From: Rubrivivax sp.
GTDB lineage: Bacteria; Pseudomonadota; Gammaproteobacteria; Burkholderiales; Burkholderiaceae_C
Length of the DNA stretch: 8,068 nt
Assembly (NCBI GenBank): GCA_027484885.1
Contig: JAIXSD010000711.1
Location: 1 to 8,068, forward strand
Direction of reading: 5' to 3'
Shown: positions 1 through 7,192 of the stretch, in pieces
Position numbering within the stretch: the stretch's first letter is position 1
How the letters are laid out: the number at the start of each line of letters is the position of its first letter
The notes under the pieces: model-generated
What the model was told of the DNA's origin: nothing
The model's database searches: none
What the model saw: the letters and a program-made list of their open reading frames with translations, nothing else
Made by a program: the position numbers and the translations under genes

Positions 1-843
1 GCCCAGGCCGCCGCCCAGGCCGAGCGCAACAAGCCCCTGGTCGAGGCCCGCGCCATCAGCCAGCAGGAATACCTGAGCAGCGTGGCCGCCGCCAAGGCTG
101 CCGAGGCCGATGTGGCCGCTGGCAAGGCCGCGGTGCAGAGCGCCAAGCTGAACCTGGGCTATGCCGCCGTCACAGCGCCGATCTCGGGCCGCATCGGCCG
201 TGCCCTGGTGACCGAAGGCGCCCTGGTCAGTGCCGCGGAAGCCACGCAGCTGGCCCTGATTCAGCAGACCAGCAGCGTCTACGTCAACTTCACGCAAAGC
301 GCCAACGAAGTGCAGCAGCTGCGCCGTGCCCTGGCCGGCGGCAAGCTGCGCGCCGCCGGTGCCCAGGCCGCCCAGGTGCGCATCGTGCTGGACGACGGCA
401 GCGAGCTGGCCAAGCCTGGCCGCCTGCTGTTCACCGATGTGAGCGTCGATGCTGCCTCGGGCCAGGTCAGCCTGCGCGCCGAAGTGCCCAATGCCGAGGG
501 TCAGCTCTTGCCCGGCCAGTATGTGCGCGTGCGCTTGTCGCAAGGCGAGCTGCCGGCCGGCATCCTGCTGCCGCAACAAGCGGTCAAGCGCAGCAACCAG
601 GGCGACTCGGTGCTGGTGGTCGGTGCCGGCAACAAGCCCGAGCCGCGCATGGTCAAGGTCGGCAGCGCCCAGGGCAACCAATGGGTGGTGCTGGATGGCC
701 TGAAGCCGGGCGAGCAGGTCATCGTCGACGGCTTCCAAAAGATGTTTGTGCCCGGTGCGCCGGTCACGCCGGTACCCTGGTCGGCCGCTTCTGCTTCGGC
801 GCCGGCCGCCCCCGCCGCTCCGGCCTCGGCCGCCAGCCGCTAA
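1..843 (+). CDS. RND efflux periplasmic adaptor subunit (AcrA/MexA type), 5' partial
   Basis: Periplasmic membrane-fusion subunit that bridges an inner-membrane RND pump and an outer-membrane channel. The frame is open from base 1 to the TAA at 841-843, giving 280 residues; the signal peptide, lipobox and first half of the hairpin lie upstream of the window. The visible part begins in the descending coiled-coil helix (NKPLVEARAISQQEY, residues 10-24), with Ala/Lys/Glu-rich heptads to about residue 50. The second lipoyl half follows (LGYAAVTAPISGRIG, about 53-67, the family signature), then the beta-barrel and membrane-proximal domains (about 90-255, including LLPGQYVRVRL and GLKPGEQVIVDG). 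It ends in a low-complexity Ala/Pro/Ser tail typical of GC-rich betaproteobacteria. The apparent GTG start at 82 is internal, because the homologous sequence continues unbroken upstream of it. The pump gene starts 15 nt downstream. Family assignment is secure; the drug range cannot be read from the sequence. Confidence 0.95.
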   Translation, partial: AQAAAQAERNKPLVEARAISQQEYLSSVAAAKAAEADVAAGKAAVQSAKLNLGYAAVTAPISGRIGRALVTEGALVSAAEATQLALIQQTSSVYVNFTQSANEVQQLRRALAGGKLRAAGAQAAQVRIVLDDGSELAKPGRLLFTDVSVDAASGQVSLRAEVPNAEGQLLPGQYVRVRLSQGELPAGILLPQQAVKRSNQGDSVLVVGAGNKPEPRMVKVGSAQGNQWVVLDGLKPGEQVIVDGFQKMFVPGAPVTPVPWSAASASAPAAPAAPASAASR

Positions 844-845
844 TC

Positions 846-850
846 AGAGG
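846..850 (+). promoter_or_regulatory. Shine-Dalgarno site of the RND pump gene
   Basis: AGAGG lies in the 15-nt gap between adaptor and pump, 8 nt before the ATG at 859. It supports this start, which gives the MARFFIDRPVFAWV N-terminus expected of HAE1 pumps. Confidence 0.7.
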
Positions 851-858
851 TTCACAAC

Positions 859-3800
859 ATGGCACGTTTCTTCATTGACCGGCCGGTCTTTGCCTGGGTG
901 ATCGCACTGTTCATCCTGGTCTTCGGCGCGGTCTCCATCACCAAGCTGCCGGTGTCGCAGTACCCGACGGTTGCGCCGCCGGCCCTGTCCATCAATGTGG
1001 CCTATCCCGGTGCGTCCGCCAAGACCCTGGACGAGAGCGTCATCTCCGTCATCGAGCAGGAGCTCAATGGCGCGCCCAATCTGGCCTATCTGGAATCGGT
1101 CAGCCAGGCCAATGGCACCGGTGCTATCACCGTCACCTTCGAGCCCGGCACCAATCTGGAGCTGGCCCAGGTGGAGGTGCAAAACCGCCTGAGCCGCGCC
1201 TCGCCGCGCCTGCCCGCTGCCGTCACGCAGCAGGGCGTGCGTATCGACAAGGCCGGCAACAACTTCCTGCTCTTCGTCATGCTGTCCAGCAAGACGGGCA
1301 CGCTGGACACCAAGGCCCTGGGTGACTATGCGGCGCGCAACATCGTGCCCGAACTGCAGCGCCTGCCCGGCATCGGCCAGGCCCAGCTGTTCGGCACCGA
1401 GCGTGCGATGCGCATCTGGCTGGACCCGGCCAAGCTGCTGTCCTTCAACATCAGCCCGGCCGAGGTCAATGCCGCCATCCGCGCGCAAAACGCGCTGGTG
1501 CCGGCCGGCTCCATCGGCGAGCTGCCGAATCTGTCTGATCAGACCATGTCGGCCACCGTGGTGGTCAAGGGTCAGCTGGAAAGCGCGGATCAGTTCAAGA
1601 ACATCGTCTTGCGCGCCAACACCGACGGCTCCAGCGTGCGCCTGAAGGACGTGGCCCGGGTCGAGCTGGGTGGCCAGAACTATGGCTCCTATTCCCGCCT
1701 GAATGGCAAGCCGGCCACCGGTATCGGCATCCAGCTGGCGCCGGGCGGCAACGCCTTGGCTTCTGCGACTGCCGTCAAGGAGCGCATGGCTGAGCTGCAA
1801 GCCTACTTCCCCGAGGGCGTGGCCTACGAGGTGCCTTACGACTCGTCCAAGTTCGTCAAGATCTCCATCACCCAGGTGGTTGAGACCCTGGTTGAGGCCG
1901 TGGTCCTGGTGTTCCTGGTGATGTTCCTGTTCCTTCAGAACTGGCGCTACACCCTGATCCCCACCATCGTGGTGCCGATTGCTCTGCTGGGCACCTTTGC
2001 CATCATGTTGTGGATGGGCTTCTCCATCAACGTGCTGACCCTGTTCGGTATGGTGCTGGCCATCGGTATCCTGGTGGACGACGCCATCGTGGTGGTGGAA
2101 AACGTCGAGCGCATCATGAACGAGGAGGGCCTGCCGCCGCTGCAAGCCACCCGCAAGGCCATGGGCCAGATCTCGGGCGCCATCATCGGCATCACCGTGG
2201 TCCTGGTCTCGGTCTTCGTGCCCATGGCTTTCTTCGCCGGCTCGGTGGGCAATATCTACCGCCAGTTCTCGCTGGCCATGGTGGCCTCCATGCTGCTGTC
2301 GGCCCTGATGGCGCTGACCCTGACCCCGGCCCTGTGCGCCACCTTGCTCAAGCCGGTGGAAGCCGGCCACGGCCACGCCAAGACCGGTTTCTTTGGCTGG
2401 TTCAACCGCGGCTTCTCGCGCACGGCCAAGGGCTATGAAGGCTGGGTGGCCAAGCTGCTCAAGCGCAGCGGCCGCATGTTGCTGGTCTACGGCGTCGTCG
2501 TTGCCGCTGTCGGCCTGATGTACACCCGCATGCCAACCTCTTTCCTGCCCAATGAAGATCAGGGTTATCTGATCGTCAATGTGCAGCTGCCCCCTGGCGC
2601 CACGGCCAACCGCACCGAGGCGGCGGTCAAGCAGGTCGAAGACTTCATGCTGGCCCAGCCCGAGGTGCAGAACACCGTGGGCGTGATCGGTTTCTCCTTC
2701 TCGGGCCAAGGCCAGAATGCCGCCCTGGTGTTCGTGCCGCTCAAGCCCTGGGAAGAGCGCGTCGGCCCGCAGCACAGCGCTTCGGCCCTGGCCGGTCGTG
2801 CCTTCGGCGCGATGATGGCGGTGCGTGATGCCTTCATCTTCCCGCTCTCGCCCCCGCCGATTCCTGAGCTCGGCACGGCCACCGGCTTCGCCCTGCGCTT
2901 GCAGGACCGCGGCGGCCTGGGCCACGAGGCCTTGCTGAACGCCCGCAACCAGTTGATGGGCATGGCCAGCAAGAGCAAGCTGATCACCGGCATGCGCCCG
3001 GACGGCCTGGAAGACGCGCCGCAGCTGCAGCTGGACATCGACCGTGACAAGGCGGCCGCACTCGGCGTTAGCTACGACGCGGTGGCTGCCGTGATCGGCA
3101 CCCAGCTGGGTTCTGCGTACGTCAATGACTTCCCGAGCAACGGCCGCCTGCAACGCGTGGTCGTGCAAGCCGAAGCCCAGGCCCGCATGCAACCGGAAGA
3201 CCTGCTGCGCCTCAATGTGACCAACACCAAGGGTCAGAGCGTGCCGCTGTCGGCCTTTGCCTCGACCCACTGGATCACCGGTCAGATGCAAGCCACGCGC
3301 TACAACGGCTACCCGGCCATGCGCCTGGCTGGCGATGCGGCGCCCGGTGCCTCCACCGGCGCGGCCATGGCCGAGCTGGAGCAGATGGTCAAGCAGCTGC
3401 CACCCGGCATCGGCTACGAGTGGACCGGTCTGTCGCGTGAAGAGAAGCTCTCGGGTTCGCAGGCCACCATCCTGCTCGCCTTCTCGCTGCTGGCGGTGTT
3501 CCTGTGCCTGGCTGCGCTGTACGAGAGCTGGTCCATCCCGCTGTCGGTGCTGCTGGTGGTGCCCCTGGGCCTGCTGGGCGCGCTGATGGGGGCCACGTTC
3601 CGTGGCATGCCCAATGACGTGTACTTCAAGGTCGGCCTGATCACCATCATCGGCTTGTCCGCCAAGAACGCCATCCTGATCATCGAGTTCGCCAAGGACT
3701 TGCAGGCCGAAGGCAAGGGGCTGATCGAGTCCATCCTCGAGGCCTGCCACCTGCGCTTCCGTCCCATCATCATGACTTCGCTGGCCTTCATCCTGGGCGT

Positions 3801-4029
3801 GACGCCGCTGTTCTTCGCCACCGGCGCCGGTTCGGCCAGCCAACGTGCCATCGGCACTGGCGTGCTCTCGGGCATGGTGTCGGCCACGGTTTTGGCGGTG
3901 ATTTTTGTGCCGGTGTTCTTCCTGGTGGTGCGCCGCGTGTTCAAGGGCAGCGAACGCCAACGCCGCATCTACGCCCATCAGGCCGACGGTGCCCAGCCCA
4001 GCGGTGCTCTGCCCGCCGAGGAGGTTTGA
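859..4029 (+). CDS. Multidrug efflux RND transporter permease, HAE1 family (AcrB/MexB type)
   Basis: Inner-membrane, proton-driven drug/H+ antiporter that works as a trimer and passes substrates from the periplasm and outer leaflet of the inner membrane to the channel. Its 1056 residues compare with about 1050 for AcrB. It starts with the family N-terminus (ARFFIDRPVFAWVIAL, TM1). A large periplasmic loop follows (about 30-335), then a TM block (about 336-540), a second periplasmic loop (about 560-870) and a closing TM block (about 872-1030). The proton-relay residues are present: D407 and D408 in GILVDDAIVVVEN (same numbering as AcrB), K936 in GLSAKNAILI (AcrB K940) and R966 in HLRFRP (AcrB R971). 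The switch-loop region reads GFSFSGQGQN at about 613. The gene lies 15 nt after the adaptor and directly abuts the channel gene. No frameshift or missing key residue is seen, so it is probably functional. Substrates are likely hydrophobic or amphiphilic drugs and not metals, since this is an HAE1 and not a CusA-type sequence. The exact substrate is unknown. Confidence 0.98.
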   Translation: MARFFIDRPVFAWVIALFILVFGAVSITKLPVSQYPTVAPPALSINVAYPGASAKTLDESVISVIEQELNGAPNLAYLESVSQANGTGAITVTFEPGTNLELAQVEVQNRLSRASPRLPAAVTQQGVRIDKAGNNFLLFVMLSSKTGTLDTKALGDYAARNIVPELQRLPGIGQAQLFGTERAMRIWLDPAKLLSFNISPAEVNAAIRAQNALVPAGSIGELPNLSDQTMSATVVVKGQLESADQFKNIVLRANTDGSSVRLKDVARVELGGQNYGSYSRLNGKPATGIGIQLAPGGNALASATAVKERMAELQAYFPEGVAYEVPYDSSKFVKISITQVVETLVEAVVLVFLVMFLFLQNWRYTLIPTIVVPIALLGTFAIMLWMGFSINVLTLFGMVLAIGILVDDAIVVVENVERIMNEEGLPPLQATRKAMGQISGAIIGITVVLVSVFVPMAFFAGSVGNIYRQFSLAMVASMLLSALMALTLTPALCATLLKPVEAGHGHAKTGFFGWFNRGFSRTAKGYEGWVAKLLKRSGRMLLVYGVVVAAVGLMYTRMPTSFLPNEDQGYLIVNVQLPPGATANRTEAAVKQVEDFMLAQPEVQNTVGVIGFSFSGQGQNAALVFVPLKPWEERVGPQHSASALAGRAFGAMMAVRDAFIFPLSPPPIPELGTATGFALRLQDRGGLGHEALLNARNQLMGMASKSKLITGMRPDGLEDAPQLQLDIDRDKAAALGVSYDAVAAVIGTQLGSAYVNDFPSNGRLQRVVVQAEAQARMQPEDLLRLNVTNTKGQSVPLSAFASTHWITGQMQATRYNGYPAMRLAGDAAPGASTGAAMAELEQMVKQLPPGIGYEWTGLSREEKLSGSQATILLAFSLLAVFLCLAALYESWSIPLSVLLVVPLGLLGALMGATFRGMPNDVYFKVGLITIIGLSAKNAILIIEFAKDLQAEGKGLIESILEACHLRFRPIIMTSLAFILGVTPLFFATGAGSASQRAIGTGVLSGMVSATVLAVIFVPVFFLVVRRVFKGSERQRRIYAHQADGAQPSGALPAEEV
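4018..4024 (+). promoter_or_regulatory. Shine-Dalgarno site of the outer-membrane channel gene
   Basis: GAGGAGG, a near-perfect ribosome-binding site, is embedded in the last codons of the pump gene (encoding Glu-Glu-Val) and lies 5 nt before the ATG at 4030. It fixes the channel start at 4030, in preference to the in-frame ATG at 4063, and suggests tight translational coupling. Confidence 0.85.
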
Positions 4030-5436
4030 ATGGAAAACAACAAGACCTTTCGCAAGACCCCGATGCTGCGCCTGAGCGCATTGGCTCTGGCCGCCCTGAG
4101 CCTGACGGCCTGCGGCAGCCTGGCGCCTGAGCATCAGCGCCCGGCTGCCCCGGTGGCCGCACAGTGGTCGGCCCCGGCCGCCACCAGCGGCACCGCCGCG
4201 GCCGAGCTGAGCTGGCAGAGCTTTTACGGCCAGGACGAGCGCCTGCGCGCCCTGATCGAGCTGTCACTCAAGAACAACCGCGATCTGCGCGTGGCCCTGC
4301 TCAACGTCGAGCAGGCCCGGGCCCTGGCCCGCGTCAGCGAAGCCAGCCGCCTGCTCACGGTCAACGCGGGTTTCAGCGCCAGCCGCCAGCCCAACAGCAA
4401 TGGTGTGGGCAGTAGCAACAACTACCAGGCGGGCCTGCAGGTCACGGCCTATGAGGTCGATCTGCTGGGCCGGGTGAAGAACCAGGTCGATGCGGCCACG
4501 GCCCGCTACCTGGCCACGGCCGAAGGCAGCCGTGCCGCCCAGATCAGCTTGGTGGCCGGCGTGGCCTCGGCCTATCTGGTGCTGCAGGCCGACGAGGAAC
4601 TGCTACAACTGGCCAAGCGCACCCTGGCTTCGCGCGAGGACACGCTGCGCCTGACCCGCCTGAAGTTCGAGGCGGGCGCGGCGTCCTCGCTGGATCTGAG
4701 CGCCGCCGAGTCGGCCGCAGCCGCCACCCGTGCGGCCGTAGCCCAGCAGCAGCGCCAACGTGCCCAGGACGAGAACGCCCTGGTGCTGTTGGTCGGTCAG
4801 CCCTTGCCGGCTGATCTGCCGGTAGGCCAGCGCCTGCAAGCGCAAAGCCTGGCCGATGTGCCGGCCGGCCTGCCGTCTGAAGTGCTGGTGCAGCGCCCCG
4901 ATGTGCTGCAGGCCGAGCAGCAGCTGCGCGCCGCCAATGCCAATATTGGCGCGGCCCGTGCGGCCTTCTTCCCCAGCATCACGCTGACCAGCAATCTGGG
5001 CACGACCAGCTCGCAGCTGTCCGAGCTGTTCAAGAACACCGCCTTCAGTCTGGTGGGCCAGGCCTTGATGCCGATCTTTGATTCGGGTCGCAACGAGGCC
5101 AATCTGCAAGCCGTCAAGGCGGCCCAGGGCGTGGCCGTGGCGCAGTACGAAAAGGCGGTGCAAACCGCCTTCCGTGAAGTGGCCGATGCACTCGCCGGCC
5201 GCGCGACGTTTGGTGAGCAGCTGCAGGCCCAGGCCGCGCAGACCGCCGCTGAATCGCAGCGCCTGAAGCTGGTGGAACTGCGCCACGCCAACGGCGCCTC
5301 CAACAGCCTGGAGCTGCTCGACGCCCAGCGCGCCGCCTTCGCCGCCGAGCAAGCCTTGCTGCAAGTGCGCCTGGGCTCCTTGCTCAACGGCGTGCAGCTC
5401 TACAAGGCCTTGGGTGGCGGCCTGAAGGCCAGCTGA
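4030..5436 (+). CDS. RND efflux outer-membrane lipoprotein channel (OprM/NodT family)
   Basis: Outer-membrane factor that forms the trimeric exit duct of the tripartite pump. It has 468 residues, usual for OprM-type proteins. The N-terminus is a lipoprotein signal: basic n-region (K5, R8, K9, R14), hydrophobic core (about 15-26) and lipobox L25-T26-A27-C28, so Cys28 should be lipidated. The mature start (GSLAPEHQRP) is typical of the NodT family. Two OEP repeats follow, about 60-260 and 275-465. Each has long Ala/Gln/Leu-rich helices of the periplasmic barrel, with the family pattern VLVQRPDVLQAEQQLRAANA at about 285-304 and IGAARAAFFPSITLT just after it. Its ATG immediately follows the pump stop codon with no gap, and a hairpin terminator follows 29 nt after its stop, so it is the last gene of the operon. 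No damage is seen. Confidence 0.96.
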   Translation: MENNKTFRKTPMLRLSALALAALSLTACGSLAPEHQRPAAPVAAQWSAPAATSGTAAAELSWQSFYGQDERLRALIELSLKNNRDLRVALLNVEQARALARVSEASRLLTVNAGFSASRQPNSNGVGSSNNYQAGLQVTAYEVDLLGRVKNQVDAATARYLATAEGSRAAQISLVAGVASAYLVLQADEELLQLAKRTLASREDTLRLTRLKFEAGAASSLDLSAAESAAAATRAAVAQQQRQRAQDENALVLLVGQPLPADLPVGQRLQAQSLADVPAGLPSEVLVQRPDVLQAEQQLRAANANIGAARAAFFPSITLTSNLGTTSSQLSELFKNTAFSLVGQALMPIFDSGRNEANLQAVKAAQGVAVAQYEKAVQTAFREVADALAGRATFGEQLQAQAAQTAAESQRLKLVELRHANGASNSLELLDAQRAAFAAEQALLQVRLGSLLNGVQLYKALGGGLKAS

Positions 5437-5465
5437 TGCGCTGACGATTCGCTGCAGCCCCAGCA

Positions 5466-5503
5466 AAAAGGCGCCCGGTCGATCTCTCGACCGGGCGCCT
5501 TTT
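5466..5503. terminator. Bidirectional intrinsic terminator between convergent units
   Basis: A perfect 17-bp inverted repeat (left arm 5466-5482, right arm 5487-5503) encloses the 4-nt loop TCTC. The stem has a GC-rich core (GGCGCCCGGTCGA) and A/T ends. On the + strand the stem ends in TTTT followed by CC and TTTTT (5506-5510). On the - strand the complement of AAAAA (5465-5469) gives a T-run after the hairpin. It lies 29 nt after the channel stop codon and 37 nt beyond the end of the - strand VF530-like gene, so it can end both transcripts. Confidence 0.93.
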
Positions 5504-5540
5504 CCTTTTTGCGGCTCGTGCTGGTGCCCGTCGTGCTGGC

Positions 5541-5816
5541 TCAGCGGCTGCGTGCCTGTTCTCGCTTCATGAACAGGTAGAGGCTCTCCACCTTGGCGCG
5601 GGCCCAGGGGGTTTTGCGCAGGAACTTGAGGCTGGAGCTGACGCTGGGGTCTTGCTGGAAGCAGCGGATGGGGATCTGCTCGCCCAGCTCACGCCAGCCG
5701 AAATAATGGGCCAGCTCGGTGACGATGGCTTCCAGGGTGATGCCGTGCAGCGGGTCTTTGTTTTTCTTCGCGGGGGCGGCGGGGGGCGCCGCCGGGGTGT
5801 CGGGCTGCTCGCTCAT
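5541..5816 (-). CDS. VF530/DUF2132-family small DNA-binding-type protein
   Basis: A 91-residue protein matching the VF530 (DUF2132) family, whose structurally studied Vibrio member was described as a small helical DNA-binding protein; its cellular role is not established. Residues 1-20 are a Pro/Ala-rich, Lys-ended extension ([20 protein letters not shown]). The family core runs from D21 to about Y80, with the signatures [11 protein letters not shown] (21-31), [15 protein letters not shown] (39-53) and [18 protein letters not shown] (56-73), then a basic C-terminus. Its ATG overlaps the stop of the acyltransferase gene by 4 nt (ATGA) and no clear Shine-Dalgarno site precedes it, so it probably depends on translational coupling. 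It is the second gene of a two-gene unit ending at the shared terminator. Family is confident; DNA binding here is inferred from the family only. Confidence 0.9.
   Translation of the reverse strand: MSEQPDTPAAPPAAPAKKNKDPLHGITLEAIVTELAHYFGWRELGEQIPIRCFQQDPSVSSSLKFLRKTPWARAKVESLYLFMKREQARSR
5813..5816 (-). promoter_or_regulatory. ATGA stop/start overlap (translational coupling)
   Basis: On the - strand the four bases ATGA contain both the start ATG of the VF530-like gene (5816-5814) and the stop TGA of the acyltransferase gene (5815-5813). The bases before it lack a clear Shine-Dalgarno site, so re-initiation by ribosomes ending the acyltransferase is the likely way the second gene is translated. 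Confidence 0.75.
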
Positions 5817-6403
5817 TGGTGGTCGAACTGCGAGGCGTTCTTGCCTTTGAACTGGGCGTAGAAGGCCTTGATCTTGACCATATCGGCCTCGATGTCACCG
5901 CTGGGCACAAAGATCGGGCCCAGGCCGCTGAGCTTGCGCTCGTAGTCCATATAGGCCATCACGATGGGCACCTGCGCGGTGTGGGCGATCCAGTAGAAGC
6001 CGGTCTTCCAGTAGCGGGTCTTGCTGCGTGTGCCCTCGGGCGGCACGATCAGCTGCACCGCGCCATCGGCGGCCACCAGGGCGGCGGCTGATGCGGCCAC
6101 CAGATTGCTTGATTGCTCGCGGTTCACACTGATGCCGCCCAGCCAGCGCATCACGGGACCAAAAGGCCAGCGAAAGATCTGCTGCTTGCCCATCCAGTAG
6201 ACATTGAGCCTCAGGGCGAAGGCCACCATCAGCGTGTAGGGCAGGTCCCAGTTGCTGGTGTGGGGGGCGGCGATCAGCACGCATTTGGGATGGGCGGCGG
6301 GCAGCTGGCCGTCCAGGGTCCAGCCGCGCAGCTTCAAAAAGGCGATGGAGAAGCCGCGCAACAGGCTGTTGACGACGGGCGTGGTGAAGATGGTTCTGTG
6401 CAT
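5813..6403 (-). CDS. Lysophospholipid acyltransferase family protein (PlsC-like)
   Basis: A 196-residue membrane-associated acyltransferase of the 1-acylglycerol-3-phosphate acyltransferase superfamily, which moves an acyl chain onto a lysophospholipid or similar acceptor at the inner membrane. The catalytic HX4D motif is H48-TSNW-D53. The substrate-binding blocks are GGISVNR (89-95) and PEGTR (122-126, the usual EGTR motif). Hydrophobic stretches near 10-26 and 55-70 fit shallow membrane insertion. The ATG at 6403 was chosen although the frame stays open back to 6670. The upstream 89 codons translate to Arg/Pro-rich sequence without family resemblance and would run through the divergent promoter region. 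No strong ribosome-binding site precedes 6403. The protein is shorter than classical PlsC (about 240) but normal for this compact subfamily. It is first in a unit with the VF530-like gene (4-nt overlap). The acceptor is unknown; classical PlsC activity is not assured. Confidence 0.9.
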   Translation of the reverse strand: MHRTIFTTPVVNSLLRGFSIAFLKLRGWTLDGQLPAAHPKCVLIAAPHTSNWDLPYTLMVAFALRLNVYWMGKQQIFRWPFGPVMRWLGGISVNREQSSNLVAASAAALVAADGAVQLIVPPEGTRSKTRYWKTGFYWIAHTAQVPIVMAYMDYERKLSGLGPIFVPSGDIEADMVKIKAFYAQFKGKNASQFDHQ

Positions 6404-6435
6404 GTGTGTGGGCCGCAGCGAACCGGCGATTATCC

Positions 6436-6456
6436 CGCCCCGGTCAGCGCGGGGCG
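6436..6456. repeat. GC-rich inverted repeat next to the candidate -10 element
   Basis: CGCCCCG (6436-6442) and CGGGGCG (6450-6456) form a perfect 7-bp inverted repeat with a 7-nt spacer. It sits immediately upstream, in the - strand sense, of the GATAAT element at 6434-6429. It could be an operator or a small RNA hairpin, but short GC-only repeats arise easily by chance in such DNA. Confidence 0.3.
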
Positions 6457-6544
6457 CTGGGCATCTGCCTGTTTTTGCGGCAATCCAGCAAAGATTCCGT
6501 GAAATCAAGCACTTGCGAGCGGCGTGCGCAGGCTGTGCACGGAC

Positions 6545-6564
6545 TTGTCCACAGACGCTGTGGA
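6545..6564. repeat. Inverted repeat TCCACAG-N3-CTGTGGA containing a DnaA-box-like 9-mer
   Basis: TCCACAG (6548-6554), spacer ACG, and CTGTGGA (6558-6564) form a perfect 7-bp inverted repeat. Its left half is part of TTGTCCACA (6545-6553), which differs from the consensus DnaA box TTATCCACA at one base. The opposite arm, read on the - strand, matches that box at only 6 of 9 positions. It lies 123 nt before the CheX-like start and could be a DnaA or other dimeric regulator site. No binding evidence is available. Confidence 0.35.
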
Positions 6565-6675
6565 GCGAGTGTGTGCCTGGCGCTGGCGCCCTCGGCGCCG
6601 GAGAAAGCCGGTCTTGGTCGCTTTGCTCGGGCTTTGGCCGCCGGCCGCTTGCACGGACACTCAGCCCCAAGCCTT

Positions 6676-6680
6676 GGAGG
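6676..6680 (+). promoter_or_regulatory. Shine-Dalgarno site deciding a GTG start
   Basis: GGAGG lies 7 nt before GTG at 6688-6690. It is the only strong ribosome-binding site in this stretch and picks this GTG over the ATG at 6406, which would add 94 unconserved-looking Arg/Ala-rich residues. Confidence 0.75.
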
Positions 6681-6687
6681 TGGTGGA

Positions 6688-7185
6688 GTGCACGAAGGGG
6701 TTGTTCTGAGCAATTTGGCGCGCGCCTGGTCAGGCTTGACCGGGCAGAGATGTGCTTTTGCGCCCGCCGCCGAGCCGCCCACGCCGCAGGCCGACGACGC
6801 CTGCTTCATGCTGCCCATCACCGATTGCGTCACCGGCTTCAGCAGCCATCCGCGCGCGCTGGTGCTCTTGCTCATGGGCGCGGCCGAGAGCCAGGCCCTG
6901 GCCGCGGCCATGTTTGGCCTGCCGCCCGAGCAGCTGAGCCCGGCCGACCTGCAGGACGCCGGCGCCGAGCTCTGCAACATCCTCAGCGCCAGCTTGATGG
7001 AATGTTTGGATGACGCCAGCCTGGCCAACCTGGGCCTGCCGCAGCCGCTGGACCGCCAGCAATGGCCCGAATACACGCACCGCGGCGAGCGCCGCGCCCT
7101 TTTTGTGGTATCCAGCGACCAGCCCCGCCGGCTGGCCGTGATGCTGACTGACATCCATCGGGATGGCAGCTTTTGCCGCGAGTGA
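6688..7185 (+). CDS. CheX/CheC-like chemotaxis phosphatase-family protein
   Basis: A 165-residue soluble protein resembling the CheX/CheC/FliY phosphatase fold; in that family such proteins remove the phosphate from CheY-type regulators. The key evidence is the motif D90-AGA-E94-LC-N97, which fits the CheC/CheX active-site pattern [DS]xxxExxN, with Glu and Asn being the catalytic pair. It lies in a helix (about 86-102) following a strand and helix where sequence reads LVLLLMGAAESQALAAAMFG (about 57-76), the usual position of the dimerising beta-sheet and first helix. Only one such motif is present, as in CheX; CheC usually has two. The GTG start at 6688 follows GGAGG by 7 nt and gives MHEGVVLSNLARAWSGL, a plausible first helix. 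The response-regulator gene starts 7 nt after its stop, so the neighbour is the probable substrate. Overall similarity to characterised CheX is low, so phosphatase activity is an inference. Confidence 0.72.
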   Translation: MHEGVVLSNLARAWSGLTGQRCAFAPAAEPPTPQADDACFMLPITDCVTGFSSHPRALVLLLMGAAESQALAAAMFGLPPEQLSPADLQDAGAELCNILSASLMECLDDASLANLGLPQPLDRQQWPEYTHRGERRALFVVSSDQPRRLAVMLTDIHRDGSFCRE

Positions 7186-7192
7186 AGAGATC

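Larger units (their letters stand above)
6404..6687. promoter_or_regulatory. Divergent intergenic region between acyltransferase and CheX-like genes
   Basis: A 284-bp stretch from which two units diverge. Frames are open across it on both strands, but the translations are Arg-, Pro- and Ala-rich with no family resemblance, so I treat it as non-coding. For the - strand unit, GATAAT (complement of 6429-6434) is one mismatch from the -10 consensus and lies 25 nt before the acyltransferase ATG; I find no good -35 at 16-18 bp. For the + strand unit I see no convincing sigma70, sigma28 or sigma54 promoter. The region holds two inverted repeats, listed separately. It looks less codon-structured than its neighbours. 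Confidence 0.6.

Noticed and set aside
82..84. GTG at 82 as the adaptor start
   Set aside because: AcrA-like hairpin sequence is in frame from base 1, so this is an internal valine codon of a gene cut by the window edge.
844..4134. Very long antisense open frame (1096 codons) opposite the whole RND pump gene
   Set aside because: The translation is a low-complexity His/Gln/Gly/Arg-rich sequence with no domain resemblance, as expected when GC-rich codons are read backwards. The + strand gene has every family motif, so the antisense frame is a compositional shadow.
4603..5466. Antisense open frame of 287 codons opposite the outer-membrane channel gene
   Set aside because: Same compositional effect; it is Gln/Gly/His-rich, has no recognisable domain, and covers conserved OprM-family sequence on the other strand.
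6404..6670. 89-codon N-terminal extension of the acyltransferase
   Set aside because: Arg/Pro-rich translation without family resemblance, running into the divergent intergenic region; the ATG at 6403 gives the expected compact family length.
6406..6687. 94-codon N-terminal extension of the CheX-like protein from the ATG at 6406
   Set aside because: The extension looks non-coding, and GGAGG with 7-nt spacing marks the GTG at 6688 as the start.
6252..7013. 253-codon + strand open frame overlapping the divergent region and the CheX-like gene
   Set aside because: Arg/Ala/Pro-rich, overlaps the real CheX-like frame that carries the phosphatase motif, and has no ribosome site or family resemblance.
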